A DNA stretch of 63,695 nucleotides from WTAW01 sp964406575 (GTDB lineage: Bacteria > Acidobacteriota > Aminicenantia > Aminicenantales > Aminicenantaceae), in assembly GCA_964406575.1 (NCBI GenBank), contig CAYOSH010000024.1:1-63695 (forward strand), read 5' to 3'. The notes beneath the pieces are model-generated. The model saw only the letters and a list, made by a program, of their open reading frames with translations, ran no database searches and was not told where the DNA came from. Position numbers and translations under genes: made by a program. Shown piece after piece: positions 1 to 9,513 of the stretch. The first letter of the stretch is position 1; each line of letters begins with the position of its first letter.

Positions 1-65
1 TATTATTTTCAATAACTTACAAGACTTTTGCATTTTTTAACAGGACAGCAGTGATCTGAAATATA

Positions 66-1346
66 TCAGAATTGCCTCACTTTAGAAATGACGGCCCTCA
101 ATTTTCCCGATCGATCAGGAGGAATGTTATCGACGATTTTGATATCTACTGCTAGCTCTTCACTGATATTCTCCATAATTTTCTTTTTTATTGAGGGAAT
201 TGTCTGGGGTGAAATTTCATTTGAGGGAACGACCAATACGGAAATATCAGATGTGAAGTCTTGATGGATTCTCCATTGAGAAATTCCTTCGATAGACTTC
301 ATGATGCCAAAGAAGAACATAGGAGACAGGCGATTACCCGAGGGGAGAACCAAGAATGAATCGGCTCTACCTTCGATAACTTTCATGAGCGGAAGTTCAC
401 GTCCGCAGGTCGACTTTTTATCACTCAAGGCTCCGATGTCACCAAGATCGTATCTTATAATCGGCATGGCATAGGAATGAAGGTTTGTGATGATAACTCG
501 TCCTTCGTTTTCTATTGAATTTGATTCTGTGCTTTTCAGGAACTCAACAATAACAGTATCGATGTTGATATGATATCCTTCACATTCTGGACATTCCCAG
601 GCGATACAACCCGCTTCTGCCGATCCATACAGATCGATGAGTTTTGTCTGGAATGTTGAATATACCAACTCTCGACATTCTTCGTCCACTAAGTCTGAAA
701 CTCCGAAAATAAACAGGGGATTGGGATGGGGAAGTTCAAGCTTTTTTATGTGCTGGGCCAACAATTTTAGAGATCCGGAGTAGCCATAGAGGATATCAGG
801 TTTATAGTCGATCAGAAGATCAAGCCAATCTTGCGGTATCTCAAAAACAGAAATGGCCCGACTCTTCCACAGACCGAGATAGTTGTACCAACCTTTCTTT
901 GTTGAAATATTGTGTGGGCCCGTGATTTCCATTTTTCTGTGCCATGGCTTGACATCATGAGCCAGCAGAGGCCTCAGCCAATTCATATTGAGACATGAAA
1001 AATCATTCTTTTCGTAAAAGAGCTCTAAAGGGATACCTGAAGAACCGCTTGTAGTGATTCGCACACATCGGGACCGTGGATGAATTTGAGAAGTTATGTC
1101 GTCGAGGGGTGCCTCCTGGATATGCTTTTTTGTTGATATCGGAATCCTTTTCAGGTCTTCCAACTGGCGGATATCATCCGGTTTGATGTTGTTAGAGTCA
1201 AAAAGTTGTTTGTAAAAAGGAACATAGGTGTAGGCGTGATTAATGAGGTTCCTCAGTTTATTTGTCTGAAGTTTCTTCAGTGCAGATCTGGGCTCCCACT
1301 GGTTTTTGCGCATACTGTAAAGATATTTAATCTGCTTTGCAATCAA
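66..1346 (-). CDS. PaaK/CapK-like adenylate-forming enzyme
   Basis: Member of the phenylacetate-CoA ligase / CapK branch of adenylate-forming enzymes, which activate a carboxylic acid with ATP. Visible motifs are TTSGSSG at residues 98-104 (nucleotide-binding loop), LYGSAEAG near 242, a CPEC pair just after it, and RYDLGDIG near 300. Full family length (426 aa from a TTG start; an ATG at 1313 gives 415 aa and is equally possible). It is the last gene of a minus-strand series with a flippase, two radical SAM proteins, a GT39 and a sulfatase-fold protein, so a role in making or decorating a surface polymer or lipid is inferred. The substrate cannot be read from sequence. Confidence 0.85.
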   Translation of the reverse strand: MIAKQIKYLYSMRKNQWEPRSALKKLQTNKLRNLINHAYTYVPFYKQLFDSNNIKPDDIRQLEDLKRIPISTKKHIQEAPLDDITSQIHPRSRCVRITTSGSSGIPLELFYEKNDFSCLNMNWLRPLLAHDVKPWHRKMEITGPHNISTKKGWYNYLGLWKSRAISVFEIPQDWLDLLIDYKPDILYGYSGSLKLLAQHIKKLELPHPNPLFIFGVSDLVDEECRELVYSTFQTKLIDLYGSAEAGCIAWECPECEGYHINIDTVIVEFLKSTESNSIENEGRVIITNLHSYAMPIIRYDLGDIGALSDKKSTCGRELPLMKVIEGRADSFLVLPSGNRLSPMFFFGIMKSIEGISQWRIHQDFTSDISVLVVPSNEISPQTIPSIKKKIMENISEELAVDIKIVDNIPPDRSGKLRAVISKVRQF

Positions 1347-1373
1347 CGAAGAATTATGACTCCCATTCTTATT

Positions 1374-2513
1374 TTAAGAATTAGAATGTCGACGTATCAA
1401 AAACTTCAAGTATTTTAAAAGATCCTTTTCAAGTTCAATCCGGTTAAACGTGTTGGGCGGGCATGACTTGCATTTTGTTTGAATCAGCTCCTTTTTTCTG
1501 TACTTGAGGTTGTCTTTGGAAAAGTAGAGGGAGCTTGCTTGCTGCTTCCGACAGTTTCCTATGGATTTGCTGTCTTTACAATAGTAAAGATCCCCTTCTG
1601 ACCCGAGTATGACTCCACCCATTGCGTAGTGACAGGATATTTTTCGTGATGTTTTTGACTCGATTATATCGGCCAACTGCTGATACCGATAAGCATGTTG
1701 ATTGAAAAGAGACTTGTTCTTAGATAGCGATCTCAGAAATATCACTAAATCAGCCTTCTTACCTGTCTTTATTTCTTTCATAACATCTGTGTCCAGATTG
1801 TGAAAACGCTCCCGAACTTCTCCCAGAGTGAAGTTTATTGGAATTTGTTCTGTTTCGCTCCATTCTTTTAACCTGGGAAGATTATCTAAATTCAGATCAG
1901 TGATGACACAATTTATGCCGAGATAAAAGGGAAGAGAATCCTGTATTCTTTTCAGTCGATTCAACGTTTCTAGAACTTTTTGATAGGCGTCTGGAATCCC
2001 TGCTATTTGGTCATAGTTTCTGCCTAGATCGTGGAGTGAGATACTTACAGAAAATCTGATATTGTTTTTTTGGCATATTCGTCCAATAGCTTCCACATTT
2101 GCATGGGCCCGATGGGGAGGCAGACCATTCGAGTTCATAGTGATGGTTTGTAGCCGGGGGAATTTTTCCACAAAGAGCTCTGCAATTTCTGGAAGATCAT
2201 CTCTCAGGTTTGGTTCGCCACCATTGATGTTGATGTATTCGAGTTTGGAAAAGAGAGAATCTGAGAGAATTTCATCCAGCTCGCTTAAAGTCAATTCGGC
2301 ATTTGATTTCTGTATGCCTCGTGTCTTCCAAATGCTGCACATTTGACAGCGTATATTGCATTTGTAGGTGACATAAATGCTCATGGCCCTGGGCAAATAT
2401 GGCTTCGATCGCCGCGGGTTGATGTTATATTTCATGAAGTTGGTCATTATTTTGAGTGGAGAGGATACGGTTCGGTATGACGCGAGCGTGTTCAAATTTT
2501 TAAGTGTCTTCAT
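1374..2513 (-). CDS. Radical SAM protein with Cys-rich C-terminus
   Basis: Radical SAM enzyme. The [4Fe-4S] motif CNIRCQMC lies at residues 52-59 (CxxxCxxC), followed by the INGGEPNLR segment typical of the SAM-binding GGE motif. The C-terminal quarter holds further cysteines (CHYAMGG, YYCKDS, then CKSCPP), resembling a SPASM/twitch-type auxiliary cluster region. 379 aa. It lies 28 nt upstream of the CapK-like gene and on the same strand, so co-transcription is likely. The substrate is unknown; neighbours suggest a surface-glycan or lipid precursor (inference). Confidence 0.85.
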   Translation of the reverse strand: MKTLKNLNTLASYRTVSSPLKIMTNFMKYNINPRRSKPYLPRAMSIYVTYKCNIRCQMCSIWKTRGIQKSNAELTLSELDEILSDSLFSKLEYININGGEPNLRDDLPEIAELFVEKFPRLQTITMNSNGLPPHRAHANVEAIGRICQKNNIRFSVSISLHDLGRNYDQIAGIPDAYQKVLETLNRLKRIQDSLPFYLGINCVITDLNLDNLPRLKEWSETEQIPINFTLGEVRERFHNLDTDVMKEIKTGKKADLVIFLRSLSKNKSLFNQHAYRYQQLADIIESKTSRKISCHYAMGGVILGSEGDLYYCKDSKSIGNCRKQQASSLYFSKDNLKYRKKELIQTKCKSCPPNTFNRIELEKDLLKYLKFLIRRHSNS

Positions 2514-2624
2514 CCTTAAATTTTCGAAAATTTAGCTAGTGCTGCTCCCTTTATTTTTTGCGGGAATAATGACACAGTAGTCCATCTCAAGGTCTATGGT
2601 ATTGAATTCCCAATTTTGATTTTA

Positions 2625-3917
2625 TCATTTGTCTTCAAGTAAATCTGCATCATCAATTCTATGACTGGAAGGAAAAATCTTTCTCAAGAAGCCCATAAGA
2701 GTGTACGAACTGAAGATAAATAAAATTGGAAATAAAGGCAAGGAGTATCTCGAATAAGCATATATCAGAATGTAGATGATATAAAAATAGGCCGAAAACA
2801 AGAGAAAAGGTTGATAAGGAACACGCTTTTTTTTGGCAGAATAGAGCCCAAGTATAGCCAGTAGAATCACAATCAGATTGAAAAGGGAAACCAATCCTGT
2901 TTTGATGGCCATCATCTGTGTTGAAAAATCTGGATATGCCCAGAACAGATAGATACGATGAAAGATTCTTTTTATGTATCCCAAAGGATTACGACGTATT
3001 CTTTCTACGGCAATTTTTGTTAAATGTCTGTCAATTTCAGGAATATAAGGATAAGAATACTTACTACTGATATCTTTTAAGAGCCTGAATTCTTCGCTGC
3101 GAAAATTTTTTGAGTAATCGATAGCTGTCCCCAAATATAGCATTTTGCCTGCACCGGTAGAGAAAAACACTTTTCCCTCCCAGAGATAATTTCGTACATA
3201 GAGTGGTGTGATTAACAAGAGGAAACCAGAAAACATCAATACGGTTGTTTTGATGGAATTTCTTTTCAGTTTGGCAATATAATAGATGCCGGCTGCTGCC
3301 GGAAATATCAGGGTAACGGGCTTACACAGGGTTATCGCGCCCAGGACGACTCCGGAGAGGAAGGCAAACTTATATTTTTTGAGGGAGAGAAGAAAGAAAT
3401 ATAAATAGATGAGCAATAAAAGAATATACAGAGTTTCTGTCATCGGAGAGGTTACCACTTGGATCATCTTGAAGTAGAGGGCGTAAGCTAGGGCAGCAAG
3501 TAGTGCAGCCTTTTTATCTTTGAAGATTCTCAACGAAATCAAATAAATGATAAAGCAAGAGATCGTATCCAATAAAGATTGGATGACCTGGAGTTTCCAT
3601 TGTTCCATGCCCCATATTCTGTACACAGCGACAAGAAAATAGATGTACAAAGGCAATCTTTCATAGTCAATGTGATAGCTATCACTGATATAGCCTCTTC
3701 CGGAAATGATATTTTTTGCGATCTTATCATAAGGGTCAACAGCCAATTTTCCTTCCATCGTCCATCCCAATTCTTCACCTGTGTTGGATAAAAGTGGAGG
3801 ATACAATACAAGACAATAGAGCAATCTCAGCGACAATGCCAACAGGAGAATAGGAATAATTGCTTTGTGCCTTTTGAGGGGGTTTGTGCTCTGAGTTTCT
3901 TGTTTTTGATCAGGCAT
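2625..3917 (-). CDS. GT39-type membrane glycosyltransferase (ArnT/PMT-like)
   Basis: Polytopic membrane protein of 430 aa with about ten hydrophobic segments, beginning with a cytoplasmic polar stretch and a first TM near residues 20-38. The first periplasmic loop contains a YERLPLYIYF segment followed by a helix-rich region, as in lipid-linked-sugar transferases of the dolichyl-phosphate-mannose/ArnT type, which move a sugar from a polyprenyl-phosphate carrier onto an acceptor outside the inner membrane. The usual acidic pair of the first loop is not obvious, so the specific function is uncertain. It lies 12 nt downstream of the sulfatase-fold gene and is probably in its operon. Confidence 0.75.
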   Translation of the reverse strand: MPDQKQETQSTNPLKRHKAIIPILLLALSLRLLYCLVLYPPLLSNTGEELGWTMEGKLAVDPYDKIAKNIISGRGYISDSYHIDYERLPLYIYFLVAVYRIWGMEQWKLQVIQSLLDTISCFIIYLISLRIFKDKKAALLAALAYALYFKMIQVVTSPMTETLYILLLLIYLYFFLLSLKKYKFAFLSGVVLGAITLCKPVTLIFPAAAGIYYIAKLKRNSIKTTVLMFSGFLLLITPLYVRNYLWEGKVFFSTGAGKMLYLGTAIDYSKNFRSEEFRLLKDISSKYSYPYIPEIDRHLTKIAVERIRRNPLGYIKRIFHRIYLFWAYPDFSTQMMAIKTGLVSLFNLIVILLAILGLYSAKKKRVPYQPFLLFSAYFYIIYILIYAYSRYSLPLFPILFIFSSYTLMGFLRKIFPSSHRIDDADLLEDK

Positions 3918-3929
3918 TCTGATTAGATC

Positions 3930-5864
3930 CTAGTCGATATAGCTCAGGCTTTTTAACAGTTCTTTCAGTTGTTTTATTTTGCGATTATCAATTTTTTTTC
4001 TGAATTGCTTAAAAGAGTTTATCCGAACATTTAATTTTTCACGCATTTCATTTGCCTTCATCGGCATTTCTTCAGCGAGATTGTCGCTTTCCTCTGGATC
4101 TCTTCCCAGATTGTACAATTCACAGTTTTGGTCATCATGCACAATCAACTTGTATTCTTTCGAAATGATGGCTCTCGTGAACTTTTCGTTCGCATCATCC
4201 CAAAATTCAGCAATAGCGTCCCCGGATTCTTCCTTAGAGAAGAGGTTACTTCCTTGAATCACTCGAGGAATCTGGCTTTTCATGCCGAGGAGTGTGAGCA
4301 CCGTAGGAAAGATATCGACCTGGGAGACGAAGCGATCCAGAGCTCGAGGAATTAATTTTTCGGGATAGATCATTATCAGAGGAATTTTTAATCCAGGATT
4401 GTACAATTTAGGCGTAAGGTGACCAATGAATCCGTGTTCTCCGAGAAATTCTCCATGATCAGCTGTTATTATATTCAGAGTATTTGTAAACCGTCCTTTC
4501 ACTTTTTGATTCTTAATCAATTTTCCTATAAGTATATCCGTGTATTTTATATTGCTGTCATACATTCTAGCTAAATACTCAAGATCTGATCGGGAAAATT
4601 GCGATAACATTTCAAGTTTTTCTTTTCGAGACGAGGGCAAATATCCGAATTGGTTCACCAAATCCAAATTGACTTTATCTGTTGCGATAGTTGTTAATAG
4701 ATCTGAAAAATAGGGTTCCTTTGGCGAATAAGGAGCATGCACTTCGAACAGATTAATAAAGACAAAGCTGGGAAGGTTGAGTGTGACACAATGGTCGATC
4801 CATTTTTGGGCAATTTTTACGATCTCTTCAGAGAGAGGTGTCTTTTTGAGAAATTTTGCATATATTCTCTCGAGTGTATAAGATGTCCTTCGATCTAGCT
4901 CAACGCCAAGGGCCATGTCGAATCCTCTGTTCATCCCGGATACTTCATCGAGAAGGAGATTGCCGTACAAACTTAAAGTGTAATAGGAGTTCTTCGACAA
5001 GATTTCTGCCAAAGTTGGTATGTGATCGTCTAAAACCGAAAAAAGAGAGTAGGCCCCGTGGCTTGAAGGATATAAACCTGTAAAAAGAGAGGCATGGGTT
5101 GGTACCGACCAGTTAGAAGTTGCCAAAACTGATTTGAATAATATCCCTTGAGATGCGAGAGAATCAATCTGCGGGGATGTGGACAATGGATAACCATAGC
5201 ATGTTAAATGGTCTGGCCGCAAAGCATCAACTAAAATCAGGGTAATATTGGGAAGATTTTTACGGGATACAGTCTTCTTTGTTTGTATCTTGTTTTTTTC
5301 AATCAGGATGTTGACTTGTTCCAGTCCAAGAAAAGAGAGAAAGATGAATATCGAAATTAAAGAAAAACTAAATCTCCAAAAAGCTGTATTCGATCTGAAG
5401 CGGATACGCACTCTTTTTTGGACATGATAAATTATTGGCATTAAAACGAGACAGAGGAATCCTGCTATGGCTATTAGAGATAGAGTTTTTAACGAACCTT
5501 TGTTCGTTCCCCCATAGGGATAAATATCTGTCAGATAGATGAAGATTTCCAAAAAAAATCCGATTCCAATATAAAGAGAAAAGTAGAAAGATGTCAGATT
5601 CTCTTGCTGCCTTTCAATTTTTTTTCTAATCAAAAAGTAAAAGATAAAAGAAGCCAGAATGCCAAACAGTCCACCTAGAACGGAATAGGCGAGGACTGCC
5701 TCTGCAAAAGAGGGGATGTCGATTAGGAAATTACCCACAACAAAGAGAAGGTAAAGCGATTCAAAATAGGATAGAATTAATCCCACAAGAATTCCTGAAT
5801 AAAGTGCTGAAATGAGATTGGATAGAAACAAAGAGGACGGCTGATTATTTTCGGTTTTTGTCAT
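3930..5864 (-). CDS. Membrane-anchored sulfatase-fold protein
   Basis: Alkaline-phosphatase-superfamily (sulfatase fold) enzyme, 644 aa. An N-terminal block of about five TM helices (residues 10-180) precedes a large extracytoplasmic domain. Metal-binding motifs are present: VDALRPDHLTCYGYP near residue 210 and TADHGEFLGEHG near 470. At the catalytic position it reads WSVPTHASLFTG rather than C/S-x-P-S-R, so it should not be a formylglycine sulfatase. It is more like the phosphoglycerol- or phosphoethanolamine-transferase type. It sits inside the minus-strand surface-polymer series, so addition or removal of a charged substituent on a polymer is plausible. Confidence 0.85.
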   Translation of the reverse strand: MTKTENNQPSSLFLSNLISALYSGILVGLILSYFESLYLLFVVGNFLIDIPSFAEAVLAYSVLGGLFGILASFIFYFLIRKKIERQQENLTSFYFSLYIGIGFFLEIFIYLTDIYPYGGTNKGSLKTLSLIAIAGFLCLVLMPIIYHVQKRVRIRFRSNTAFWRFSFSLISIFIFLSFLGLEQVNILIEKNKIQTKKTVSRKNLPNITLILVDALRPDHLTCYGYPLSTSPQIDSLASQGILFKSVLATSNWSVPTHASLFTGLYPSSHGAYSLFSVLDDHIPTLAEILSKNSYYTLSLYGNLLLDEVSGMNRGFDMALGVELDRRTSYTLERIYAKFLKKTPLSEEIVKIAQKWIDHCVTLNLPSFVFINLFEVHAPYSPKEPYFSDLLTTIATDKVNLDLVNQFGYLPSSRKEKLEMLSQFSRSDLEYLARMYDSNIKYTDILIGKLIKNQKVKGRFTNTLNIITADHGEFLGEHGFIGHLTPKLYNPGLKIPLIMIYPEKLIPRALDRFVSQVDIFPTVLTLLGMKSQIPRVIQGSNLFSKEESGDAIAEFWDDANEKFTRAIISKEYKLIVHDDQNCELYNLGRDPEESDNLAEEMPMKANEMREKLNVRINSFKQFRKKIDNRKIKQLKELLKSLSYID

Positions 5865-5959
5865 TCTCTGAACCTATGAGCTTATCAGGATTCTCCTTAA
5901 TTCCCTTAAAAAGAATTTTCTGCTCTTAGAAGACTCCTCATTAAAAATGAATTTGAAAT

Positions 5960-7453
5960 TTAATCATACAGTGCTCTCGATACTCCTTTAAAGCCAATTC
6001 TTCTCAGTGTTCTTAGAAAAAATGCGGGAATATAATAGTCGAGCGGATACCGAAAAAATCTTCTTTTCCATCTCCATTTAGCAATCCGTTTTAACCAATT
6101 AGCAAAAATGGGAACGGGCAAATCTTTGAACTCTTTTCTTGCGATGCTCTTGTAATAACCGATGAATTTTATTCTTCTATCCATATAAGGCGCAATTTTG
6201 ATCCTTTGAGCCCAGGTATTTGCCCATCCCTCCAGAGTATTAGGGAGATGAAATCCTTTTTCCTCAGCGACTCTGCTTAGAAACGTTCCAGGCCAAGGGA
6301 TGTAGATTGCAGGAGATCCTATAGAAACATGCGCACTTATCTTTTCCAATTCATCCATAAAGCTGAGCGTCTCTACGACATCGGTCCAGTGTTCTCCAGG
6401 AATCCCGATCATGAAATTTAATAAAGTCTTGATGTCATATTTGGAACATAATTCCACAGTTTTTTTGATTTGTTCGATTTTTAGATCTTTCTTTATTAGA
6501 TCCAACGTTCTCTGGGATCCTGACTCTGCACCTATCCGTAGCTCGAGACATTGGTTCTCAGTCAATTCCTTCACAAATTCTTCTCCCCATTTTGCAACAT
6601 AATCGGCCCTTATCGTGGAAGACCAAGGAATATTCATGGCTCGAATGATTTCCAAGGCTCTGTTCTTGCTAGCAAAGAAATTGTCGTCTTCGAAAATGAT
6701 CGTGGAAACTCCGAATTTTTTCAAATAATCGATTTCTTCCGCAACTTTCTGGGCAGATTTGAACCTGAATCTCCTTTTGTTGACGGCTTGATTATAACAA
6801 TATCCGCATTGCCAGGGACAACCTCGGCTCGTGATCATGGCCGACACTCGGTTTCCTCTCAACTTTGATCCAATTTCAGTGTAGAAATTTTTTCCTGCAT
6901 ACAGGTATTTTTCGATATCCAAAAGATGCCAGGCAGGGGAGTAATCATCTAAATTTTTTAAAAAAGGCCTGGGCTCATTTATGTGTAGTTTCCCGTTTTT
7001 TTTGAATCCCACTCCTTTAATGTTTTTTAATTGGTTTTGGTTCAGATGATCATTCTTTATACACTCGGCTAATTCAACGATAGTCTCTTCACCTTCTCCT
7101 ATGGCGATGATATCGATGAAGTCATTCTGTAATGTCTGCTCAGGAAGCATCGTGGAATGTAAACCTCCCCAGATTACAGGTGTTTTAACCCTTTTCTTTA
7201 TTTCTATGGATGCCCGCTTCGTGGGGATGAGACTTGAGCTCGTAAAGGCGGAGAATCCAATAAATATTGGATTCTCTCTCTCAAGGCTACTGATAATGCT
7301 AGCAATATTGGCTTTGTTTCCCGATCCGTGTATCAATTTGACTTTAAATCCTCTTTTCTCCAAAGAATCAGCAAGGTAGAGAATTCCAAAAGGAGGTGCA
7401 AATTTATGCGATCCAAAATCTGGCTCGAGCTTAACTAGGATTACATCGGTCAT
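5960..7453 (-). CDS. B12-binding-domain radical SAM protein
   Basis: Residues 1-150 form a cobalamin-binding-like Rossmann domain (FGILYLADSLEKRGF, FIGFSAFT, VIWGGLHSTMLPEQTL, IGEGEET). The radical SAM motif CPWQCGYC follows near residue 210, then a GAESGSQRTLDLIKKD segment typical of the Elp3/MiaB/NifB-fold branch. 497 aa, a normal length for these proteins. Family members perform methylations or rearrangements on lipids, hopanoids, phosphonates and antibiotics; which one applies here cannot be told. It lies 28 nt downstream of the flippase gene and on the same strand. Confidence 0.88.
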   Translation of the reverse strand: MTDVILVKLEPDFGSHKFAPPFGILYLADSLEKRGFKVKLIHGSGNKANIASIISSLERENPIFIGFSAFTSSSLIPTKRASIEIKKRVKTPVIWGGLHSTMLPEQTLQNDFIDIIAIGEGEETIVELAECIKNDHLNQNQLKNIKGVGFKKNGKLHINEPRPFLKNLDDYSPAWHLLDIEKYLYAGKNFYTEIGSKLRGNRVSAMITSRGCPWQCGYCYNQAVNKRRFRFKSAQKVAEEIDYLKKFGVSTIIFEDDNFFASKNRALEIIRAMNIPWSSTIRADYVAKWGEEFVKELTENQCLELRIGAESGSQRTLDLIKKDLKIEQIKKTVELCSKYDIKTLLNFMIGIPGEHWTDVVETLSFMDELEKISAHVSIGSPAIYIPWPGTFLSRVAEEKGFHLPNTLEGWANTWAQRIKIAPYMDRRIKFIGYYKSIARKEFKDLPVPIFANWLKRIAKWRWKRRFFRYPLDYYIPAFFLRTLRRIGFKGVSRALYD

Positions 7454-7481
7454 ATGTTCTCGTTTTTAAAGAATTATATTT

Positions 7482-9023
7482 TCAAAAATTTTCCTTTGGC
7501 ATCTTGTGGGAGAAAACTCTTTCCTTTATCTCCCTTTGAACGATTTTATCCTCTTCCTGAAATTTAAAAATTACTATAAAAAAAACATACGTGATTGGAA
7601 AGATAAAAATTGTCAAAGCGAGAGTCAAAAAATTATACTCAATGAAGACATAGTGAGTCAACAACCACTGAATTATAAATGAAAAGATCCCTGCAAGCAT
7701 TGGTTTTACGAAATCTGGCCTGTAGGGCTGGATTTTAAAAAGCAGATATACCTGACAAAGTTCGATAACATTAAAAAGGGCGATGGAAATTGATGTTCCC
7801 AGAGCAGCTCCTATCATCCCATAGTGTGGAATGAATATTAAATTCAGGATGATATTGCTAAATAGAACGACTATCATATTGATGAGATGGAGTTTTTGCC
7901 TTCCTGACATGATGATCATCTGTCCCACAGAGCCAACAGCAGAATAGATGATCCACCCCAGGCTTAGTATGATCAGGCTTGAAGAACCTTCTGTGAAGTC
8001 TTGCCCAAAGAATCTCAAGATCTGTTTGGATAATAGGACTATTAGGAGAAGAGTAGGGAAGCTAATGGAAAAGATCCACTTGGCAACCATTTGAAAATAG
8101 ATTCTGAGTTTTTCAAATTCGTTCCTGTTAAATAAATCGGATATAATAGGTGCGAATATAGCACCGAATGATGTGCCAATCAGACTGCCTATCAGAGCTG
8201 TTCTTTGGGCAGCTCCGTATATACCGACTTCTGCTGTAGATTTATAAAAACCGAGCATCAATGTGTCTATCCAGAGAATAATTAAACCAAAAAATTGGAC
8301 AAAAAGTAGAGGTAAAGAAAAATGCAAGAGCTTCTGGATCTCCAAAACGGCTCTGACACTCTTTTGCTTGATTTCGGGAAAGACTTTTTTTAAATATAAG
8401 AATGAAATATAAGTCCCAATGATTGAGGGGATTAAATAAGCGGCGAGAACTCCATATAGCTTCCTAGTAATATTAGTCAATATAAAAAGCAGCATAATTC
8501 GGGTGAAGGGTTCGAAAATTTCTCTCACGAGAACCCTATATTGCATTAACTTAAAGCCTTGAGTAGCAAAAATGAATATTGTCGTTAGCGTTGCAAAGGG
8601 TATGGAAATAGAAAAAAATCTTATTATGGAGGCTACTTGGGGAGCATGAAAGAGAAGTGATGCGATTGGTTTCGAAAACAGGAAGAGTAATACGCTGACA
8701 ATTATACTTGTTTGAAGTCCAAGATTTCGTGAGGCTTTAATGATCCCTTTGACTCTTTTTTTATCATTTTGTCCATTAAAAATAGCGACGTATCGAACAA
8801 CTCCGTTTGGCAGCCCTAGTTCTGCTAATATACTTGCAATCTTAAATGTGGCAAAGCCCAGAAAAAAAAGTCCAAAAAGCTCTGGCCCCAGATTCCTGGC
8901 GACGATAACATGAAAGATATATCTCAAGCCCGAGCCGATTATCATACCGACAAATGTAATCCCTGCTCCTTTGGCAATGATAAGAATATCGAGGTCAAAT
9001 GCTCTTGATTCGCTCTTTTCCAT
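7482..9023 (-). CDS. Wzx-type oligosaccharide flippase (copy 1)
   Basis: 513-aa polytopic protein of the MATE/Wzx polysaccharide-exporter fold, with about 12-14 hydrophobic segments and the typical opening AKGAGITFVGMIIGSGLRYI followed by NLGPELFGLFFLG. It would flip polyprenyl-diphosphate-linked oligosaccharides across the inner membrane. It is the first gene of the AT-rich minus-strand series. A second flippase lies at 18831-20288; the two are clearly different sequences, suggesting two surface glycans. A promoter upstream cannot be judged because the gap begins 165 bp away. Confidence 0.88.
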   Translation of the reverse strand: MEKSESRAFDLDILIIAKGAGITFVGMIIGSGLRYIFHVIVARNLGPELFGLFFLGFATFKIASILAELGLPNGVVRYVAIFNGQNDKKRVKGIIKASRNLGLQTSIIVSVLLFLFSKPIASLLFHAPQVASIIRFFSISIPFATLTTIFIFATQGFKLMQYRVLVREIFEPFTRIMLLFILTNITRKLYGVLAAYLIPSIIGTYISFLYLKKVFPEIKQKSVRAVLEIQKLLHFSLPLLFVQFFGLIILWIDTLMLGFYKSTAEVGIYGAAQRTALIGSLIGTSFGAIFAPIISDLFNRNEFEKLRIYFQMVAKWIFSISFPTLLLIVLLSKQILRFFGQDFTEGSSSLIILSLGWIIYSAVGSVGQMIIMSGRQKLHLINMIVVLFSNIILNLIFIPHYGMIGAALGTSISIALFNVIELCQVYLLFKIQPYRPDFVKPMLAGIFSFIIQWLLTHYVFIEYNFLTLALTIFIFPITYVFFIVIFKFQEEDKIVQREIKERVFSHKMPKENF

Positions 9024-9133
9024 TTAATGCCTTTGTTTCAAGCACGGTTTAAATTCTAAGAAAATATCGCAGATTGAAACAAATAATTTATAGAAAAATA
9101 GAGGACTGCCTAAAAAAAATCATATCAAATCCA

Positions 9134-9188
9134 ATTAACGATTCGCACATCGTGAATTCCTCAAATCGCATGTGTTTCATTCTCTCAT
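9134..9188. repeat. Left copy of 55-bp identical repeat flanking the N gap
   Basis: These 55 bases are identical to 9289-9343 on the other side of the N run. The repeat includes a small imperfect hairpin (ATTCgCAC ATC GTGAAT). A direct repeat of exactly this kind at a gap is what an assembler leaves when two contig ends overlap but are not merged, so the true genome probably holds one copy. Confidence 0.9.
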
Positions 9189-9288
9189 NNNNNNNNNNNN
9201 NNNNNNNNNNNNNNNNNNNNNNNNNNNNNNNNNNNNNNNNNNNNNNNNNNNNNNNNNNNNNNNNNNNNNNNNNNNNNNNNNNNNNNNN
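9189..9288. other. Scaffold gap, 100 N
   Basis: Exactly 100 unknown bases, a conventional placeholder length. With the identical 55-bp ends on both sides, the real distance may be zero, or even an overlap. Confidence 0.98.
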
Positions 9289-9343
9289 ATTAACGATTCG
9301 CACATCGTGAATTCCTCAAATCGCATGTGTTTCATTCTCTCAT
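9289..9343. repeat. Right copy of 55-bp identical repeat flanking the N gap
   Basis: Same 55 bases as 9134-9188. It runs directly into the decayed priming-transferase fragment at 9344. Confidence 0.9.
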
Positions 9344-9452
9344 CCTTATGAGCTTCGGGATTCCCAGCAAACTTTTTACAAATAGTTCTAAGAGTAATTT
9401 GAATATCTAGACAAAAGGACCAATTTTCAATATTCCAGATATCGTGCACCAA
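9344..9452 (-). pseudogene. Remnant of the C-terminus of a polyprenyl-phosphate sugar phosphotransferase
   Basis: Read on the minus strand it gives HDIWNIENWSFCLDIQIT and then FAGNPEAH. This matches the end of the intact priming transferase at 11943-13358 (HDIWYIENWSFWLDIQII, then FTGNPEAY). The DNA similarity covers only the last hundred or so bases of that gene; the rest is absent and the normal stop codon has been lost. It is a decayed duplicate of the 3' end, lying 61 bp from the RmlD-like gene. Together with the intact copy it brackets the 9514-11773 gene pair, a trace of past duplication or cassette exchange. Confidence 0.8.
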
Positions 9453-9513
9453 AGCCGAAATCTTTCTTGTTCTGTTTATGACAACATTTAGATTAGACCA
9501 AAATCAGCCAGAT

